Source: RGIG8748 sp045578205
Lineage (GTDB): Bacteria; Bacillota; Clostridia; UMGS1810
NCBI GenBank assembly: GCA_045578205.1
Contig: JAZNJU010000129.1
Location: forward strand, 1 to 10,975
Direction of reading: 5' to 3'
DNA: 10,975 bases
The notes beneath the pieces were generated by a model that had not been told where the DNA came from, did not search any database, and saw nothing but the letters and a program-made list of their open reading frames with translations. Positions 7,479-10,975 of this stretch are shown one piece after another; position 1 is the first letter of the stretch, and each line of letters starts with the position of its first letter. The position numbers were made by a program, and so were the translations under genes.

Positions 7479-7483
7479 CCTCC
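7479..7483 (-). promoter_or_regulatory. Ribosome binding site that fixes the fucI start
   Basis: GGAGG on the minus strand sits eight bases before the ATG at 7468-7470. It overlaps the first codons of the longer frame that begins at 7485, so initiation at the upstream ATG would leave this site unused. The upstream ATG has only A/T-rich sequence before it. Confidence 0.85.
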
Positions 7484-7515
7484 ATTTAAATAAATTTTAA
7501 ATTTAAGATAAGTAT

Positions 7516-7544
7516 ATTTTAATACAAAAAAATAACTAAGTCAA
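7516..7544 (-). promoter_or_regulatory. Strong sigma-A-like promoter for fucI
   Basis: On the minus strand TTGACT (7539-7544) and TAAAAT (7516-7521) are separated by exactly 17 bases, each one mismatch from consensus. Transcription would begin near 7509, giving an A/T-rich leader of about 40 bases. No catabolite-response-like site or clear repressor dyad is visible, so sugar control, if any, is not evident here. There is no terminator between the upstream M42 gene and this promoter, so some read-through from upstream is possible. Confidence 0.8.
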
Positions 7545-7572
7545 CAAAAATGCAAACAATTCCAAACAAAGT

Positions 7573-8604
7573 CTATATACATCTAAAAAAAGTGTGGATA
7601 TTTTCGGCAACACAAGCCGAAAGCGCAAGCATTGATTCAATATCTGACGCAGACGCACAACTTACAGGGGAATGGATATACCTGGCAGGAAGCGATATAA
7701 CCGCCGTTCTGCACGGAAGTGAACTTGTCTGATAAGCCCTTGCATCGTTTCCGCCGAATCCGCTCTTTTTGTACTGGAATTTCAACTGGTTTTCTCCCGC
7801 AAGAGACACTATGAAATCATTTAATTTTCTGTCGGAATATGAGCCCTTGTCCATTATGGACAAAGCGGGGCCGTCACCCACAACTGTTGCCATGAGGTGC
7901 TCATTTGTGCCGGGTGTATCGGAAGCGGTTGTACATTCTAAAATAATTGCCGCATCGGCACAAAGGCGCTTTGCAAGCACCGTTGCTCCTCTGCAACCCA
8001 CTTCTTCCTGAACACAGAAGCAAAAGTAAATGTCATTTTCATAGGTTCTCTTGACAAGTTCGCAAAGGAGAGCACAACCCACGCGGTCGTCCAGAGCCTT
8101 TGCCTTTATGATTCCGTTGCCAAGTTCTCTGTATGGCGAATCGAAAGCAATATAATCACCTTTTTGTACCATTTTTTCCGCCTCGTCACAGTCGGATGCG
8201 CCAATGTCGATGTACATATTCTTTTCTTTTATGATACTCTTTCTCTCTTCGGGAGATTGAAGATGAACTGCCTTTATACCGATTACACCCGGAACTTTTT
8301 TGTCCCCTATAACAACTCTCTGGGAAAGGAGTATTCTGTCGTCAAGTCCTCCGACGGATTTAAACTTTACATATCCTTCGTCGGTTATGTCGGAAACGAT
8401 AAAACCGACTTCGTCCATATGAGCACTGAAAATGACTTTCTTTCCTGTAGGGCAACTACCTTTTTTGTATGCTATTACATTGCCCATTGTGTCAACTGTA
8501 ACGGAATCTGCATAAGGCAAAATCATTTCCCTGATTTTTCTGCGGACAGCACCCTCGTCCCCCGATACGGCGTTTATTTCTGTAAGTTCTTTCAGTTGTA
8601 ACAT
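7573..8604 (-). CDS. M42-family metallopeptidase (aminopeptidase), second of a tandem pair
   Basis: M42 enzymes are dinuclear-metal aminopeptidases that often form large cytoplasmic TET assemblies and trim peptides from the N-terminus; many were once misannotated as endoglucanases. The 343 residues carry the whole active site: H62 and D64 (AHMDEVG), bridging D172 (KALDDRVG), catalytic E200 with metal ligand E201 (QEEVGCRG), E223 in LECTTASDTPG, and H311 (RYIHSPV). The fourth ligand is Glu, where many relatives, including its neighbour, have Asp. After HSPV the usual Glu is Ser. The ATG at 8602-8604 has GGAGG seven bases upstream and overlaps the preceding M42 gene by 13 bases, implying translational coupling. 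The peptide preference cannot be told from sequence. Confidence 0.94.
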   Translation of the reverse strand: MLQLKELTEINAVSGDEGAVRRKIREMILPYADSVTVDTMGNVIAYKKGSCPTGKKVIFSAHMDEVGFIVSDITDEGYVKFKSVGGLDDRILLSQRVVIGDKKVPGVIGIKAVHLQSPEERKSIIKEKNMYIDIGASDCDEAEKMVQKGDYIAFDSPYRELGNGIIKAKALDDRVGCALLCELVKRTYENDIYFCFCVQEEVGCRGATVLAKRLCADAAIILECTTASDTPGTNEHLMATVVGDGPALSIMDKGSYSDRKLNDFIVSLAGENQLKFQYKKSGFGGNDARAYQTSSLPCRTAVISLPARYIHSPVSCASASDIESMLALSACVAENIHTFFRCI

Positions 8605-9638
8605 ACTATTTCCTCCGCATCTTCAGTGTTTTCGACAAGGGCGCATATGGCATCAGCGGTGGCTGTTACATCGTCTGTATGAACAGTCTCCGCCATTGTG
8701 TGCATATACTTGAGGGGAAGAGAGAACAAAAGTGTGGGTATTCCGATTTTGGCTGTCTGTATTGCCCAGGCATCCGTTCCCGTATCGTCCCCGTCCACAT
8801 CAATACTGTACGGTATATTATTTTTGTCCATTATCTCTGTTGCCTTTTTGCAAAGCAACGGATGGATGTTGGGTCCTTTGCTTATAACAGTACCGCTCCC
8901 TGCAGTAAATACATTTTCTGTTGCATCGGGTGTTTTGGCATGACACACATCTATTGCAACGGCAAAAACGGGGTCTATGGCAGTAGCAAGCGCCGCTGCT
9001 CCCCTCCTGCCAACTTCTTCCTGAACGCAGGCACAAAAGTGTACATGGAAAGGCAGGCTCTTGCCTTTTAATTTTTCCATAACCATGAGAAGCACTGCGA
9101 TACCCGTGCGGTCATCCTGAGATTTTGCACTCACAAACTTGTCCCCGAGTTTTGCAAAACTGTCGGCAAATGTTACGGTATCTCCCACGGACACAATTTC
9201 TTTTACTGTTTTTTCATCATAGAATGTGTCGATGTACATTTCATCCATGGGGACTGCCTTGCTTCGCTCCTCGGCATCGGTTATGTGAGGTGGCTTTGCA
9301 CCTATTATTCCGACTATATCCCTTTTACCGTGAATAACAACCTCTTTTGAAAGAAGTATGCGTGCGTCTATTCCTCCGATATTTGAAAAGTGCAGAAATC
9401 CGTTCTCGGTTATCTCCGTTACCATAAGTCCTATTTCGTCCATATGAGCCTCTATCATTACAGAGAGTGCATTGGGATTGGGGCTTTTTTTGACACCAAT
9501 CACGCTTCCCAAAGCATCGGTTGTAACGCTGTCACACCAGGGAGAAAACATGTCTGCAATATCATCTGAAATCCTGTGTTCATAACCTGACACAGCGTGG
9601 AGAGAAGACATTTTCTTTATTGTGTTTATTATATCCAT
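8592..9638 (-). CDS. M42-family metallopeptidase (aminopeptidase), first of a tandem pair
   Basis: This 348-residue protein has the same fold and site as its downstream neighbour but only moderate identity, so the two are old paralogues. Active-site residues are H65 and D67 (EAHMDEIG), bridging D175 (SQDDRTG), catalytic E207 with E208 (QEEVGRRG), D230 (AIDVCHAKTPD) and H313 (KYMHT). It uses Asp as fourth ligand, the classical M42 form. Two starts are possible: a GTG at 9645-9647 directly after the murD stop, or the ATG at 9636-9638. I prefer the ATG because AGGTG lies six bases before it, while the GTG has no site at suitable distance. The gene follows murD with almost no gap and overlaps the next M42 gene, so all three look like one operon. 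The function is probably turnover of peptides; a role in cell-wall peptide recycling is only suggested by position. Confidence 0.93.
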   Translation of the reverse strand: MDIINTIKKMSSLHAVSGYEHRISDDIADMFSPWCDSVTTDALGSVIGVKKSPNPNALSVMIEAHMDEIGLMVTEITENGFLHFSNIGGIDARILLSKEVVIHGKRDIVGIIGAKPPHITDAEERSKAVPMDEMYIDTFYDEKTVKEIVSVGDTVTFADSFAKLGDKFVSAKSQDDRTGIAVLLMVMEKLKGKSLPFHVHFCACVQEEVGRRGAAALATAIDPVFAVAIDVCHAKTPDATENVFTAGSGTVISKGPNIHPLLCKKATEIMDKNNIPYSIDVDGDDTGTDAWAIQTAKIGIPTLLFSLPLKYMHTMAETVHTDDVTATADAICALVENTEDAEEIVCYN

Positions 9639-9647
9639 ATCATGCAC

Positions 9648-10975
9648 CTACTCGGTAAGACTGTTTACAATAGCCTTGTACACCTTGCCTCTCTCTTCGA
9701 AGTTTTTGAACATATCAAAACTTGTGCTTGCAGGAGAAAGAATAACGGAAACGTCCTCATCTTTTCTTATTCCCCGCGCCAGGGCATATGCGCCCTTGAC
9801 GGCGTTTTCATATGTACTCTGCCGGACTATGGGAATGGTAACCTCCCCGCCCCCGAACGCCTTTATGACAGAATCTTCTATTTTCTGCGAAGTTGCACCT
9901 ATAAGAACAAGGACTTTTACCTTGTTTCTTATTACAACACCCAGTTCGTCGTAGTTGAGGTTTTTGTCTTTTCCGCCTGCAATAAGGACTATGTCTCCCT
10001 CATGGGCAACAAGTCCTGCTATGGTTCTTGCAGGAGACGAACCGATGGAATCGTTGTAGAAGTTTACGCCTCCCACATTTCTTACAAACTCCATTCTGTG
10101 TTCCACTCCGCCAAAATTCTTTGCCACGGTCACAATGGATTCCGCATCAACAAAATCACATGTTGCGGCAATGGCTGCAAGATAGTTTTCAACATTGTGC
10201 CAACCCTTTATTTTTATATCCTTTATCGCTACTATTCTCTGACCTTTGTAGCAAAGGTATTCATCGTCCACAGTTGCCTGACTGTCGGAGTATTTTCTGG
10301 AGAAAAATTCTATACTGCCATTCTGTTTTCCTGCAAAGGACGCAGTAATTGCGTTGTCACGGTTTACAATGAGTTTTCCCGTGCTGTCCTGATTTTTGAA
10401 GATGTTTTCCTTTGCTTCCACGTACTCGCTCATATCCCTGTGGTAATCAAGGTGATTTGGCGATATGTTGGTTATAACGGCAATATGAGGACTTACTCTC
10501 ATATTCATAAGTTGGAAACTTGAAAGTTCTAAAACAACCATGTCGTCGGGATAGATTTTGTCCACCATAGCCAAAAGCGGTGTTCCTATGTTTCCGCCAA
10601 CGTGGCAACGGTAGCCCTCCTCACAAAGTATTTTGTGTATGAGTGTGGTAGTGGTTGTTTTACCGTCACTTCCCGTAACTGCTATCATCTTGCAAGGACA
10701 AAGAGCCATGAAAATTTCCATCTCACTGGTAATTTCCGTTCCTCTCGCCCTCGCTTGCGCTATTTTGGGATGAGACGGATTTATTCCGGGGGATTTGAGT
10801 ATAATATCCTGACCGTCAAGATAATCCAGATAATCCGCACCAAAATGCCAACTGTCGCAAAGAGATTTGACCCTTGAGAGAATTTCCTCGGGTACATTCT
10901 CTTCTTCTTTTATGTCGCAAGCGGTAATTATGGTTCCGCAGGTTGCAAGAAAATCCAGAGCAGGGAGATTACTTA
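9648..10975 (-). CDS. murD: UDP-N-acetylmuramoyl-L-alanine--D-glutamate ligase, 5' end beyond the window
   Basis: MurD adds D-glutamate to UDP-MurNAc-L-Ala in the cytoplasm using ATP. The frame is open to the window edge: 441 residues are visible, beginning SNLPALDFLATCG, which fits the N-terminal Rossmann-like domain after a GVGVSN-type motif, so roughly the first 15-20 residues are missing. An internal Met at base 10721 is not the start, because the preceding in-frame residues (KSPGINPSHPKIAQARARGT, ending ITSE just before the Met) are classic MurD. In visible numbering the P-loop GSDGKTTT is at 101-108, GGNIGTPL at 126-133, and ELSSFQL and NISPNHLDYH follow. K188 (VEAKENIF) is the probable carbamylated lysine. 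EHRMEF, NDSIGSSP and LSPASTSFDMF, with Phe/Asp near the D-Glu site, complete the set. The stop touches the M42 gene. Confidence 0.95.
   Translation of the reverse strand, partial: SNLPALDFLATCGTIITACDIKEEENVPEEILSRVKSLCDSWHFGADYLDYLDGQDIILKSPGINPSHPKIAQARARGTEITSEMEIFMALCPCKMIAVTGSDGKTTTTTLIHKILCEEGYRCHVGGNIGTPLLAMVDKIYPDDMVVLELSSFQLMNMRVSPHIAVITNISPNHLDYHRDMSEYVEAKENIFKNQDSTGKLIVNRDNAITASFAGKQNGSIEFFSRKYSDSQATVDDEYLCYKGQRIVAIKDIKIKGWHNVENYLAAIAATCDFVDAESIVTVAKNFGGVEHRMEFVRNVGGVNFYNDSIGSSPARTIAGLVAHEGDIVLIAGGKDKNLNYDELGVVIRNKVKVLVLIGATSQKIEDSVIKAFGGGEVTIPIVRQSTYENAVKGAYALARGIRKDEDVSVILSPASTSFDMFKNFEERGKVYKAIVNSLTE

Noticed and set aside
7471..7485. Five-codon longer N-terminus for fucI
   Set aside because: The GGAGG site lies inside these codons and is correctly placed only for the ATG at 7468-7470.
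6307..7500. 397-codon open frame on the plus strand opposite fucI
   Set aside because: It is antisense to a confidently identified enzyme, rich in Cys/Phe/His without family motifs, and has no good ribosome binding site. It is a codon-usage shadow.
7545..7572. Possible terminator after the second M42 gene
   Set aside because: Only imperfect direct repeats (TTTGTTTG, ATTGTTTG on the minus strand) and a T-run are present, with no stable stem.
9597..10523. 308-codon open frame on the plus strand opposite murD
   Set aside because: It is fully antisense to murD and the M42 start, with low-complexity Cys/Tyr/Phe composition and no recognisable domain.
9648..10721. murD as a complete 357-residue gene starting at base 10721
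   Set aside because: The frame stays open to the window edge and the upstream codons encode typical MurD N-terminal sequence (KSPGI, ARARGTEITSE), so the Met is internal.
1..10975. CRISPR array, insertion sequence, phage module or toxin-antitoxin pair
   Set aside because: No regularly spaced repeats, transposase or integrase motifs, or terminal inverted repeats were seen. The coding regions account for almost all of the window.

Overview
The window looks like a short contig from an anaerobic Firmicutes bacterium, probably an uncultured gut member of the Clostridia. The evidence is GGAGG-type ribosome binding sites, sigma-A-like promoters (TTGACT-N17-TAAAAT, TTGAAA-N17-TATACT), a MurT/GatD lipid II amidation pair (a Gram-positive trait), paired M42 aminopeptidases and an L-fucose isomerase. 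Bases 1-40 are not genomic. Read on the minus strand they match, from memory, the MGI/BGI DNBSEQ read-through adapter followed by part of a sample barcode. This marks base 41 as a contig end and makes the stop codon of the first gene artificial. The right end cuts through murD.

Layout. Bases 41-1456 (minus): an unrecognised 382-residue protein with about five beta-propeller-like repeats, followed by a DUF4397-like protein cut off by the contig end. Bases 1592-4677 (plus): a PTS-type EIIC membrane protein, murT and gatD, tightly spaced behind one good promoter and ended by a perfect 28-bp palindrome at 4677-4704. Bases 4709-5631 (minus): a GtrA-family membrane protein and a nicotinamidase-like isochorismatase-family hydrolase. 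Bases 5701-7470 (minus): fucI with its own strong promoter and a hairpin terminator. Bases 7573-10975 (minus): murD (5' end missing), then two M42 peptidases that touch or overlap.

How the genes fit together. Peptidoglycan is the clearest theme. MurD adds D-glutamate to UDP-MurNAc-L-Ala, and MurT/GatD later amidates the same D-glutamate on lipid II, so two enzymes acting on one residue lie within 11 kb in separate units. FucI points to fucose use, but no other fucose gene is visible. The other genes are housekeeping or of unknown role.

No convincing new biological system is present. There is no CRISPR array, transposon, phage module, tRNA or rRNA. No intergenic gap exceeds 135 bases. The least understood part is the propeller-like/DUF4397 pair at the left end.
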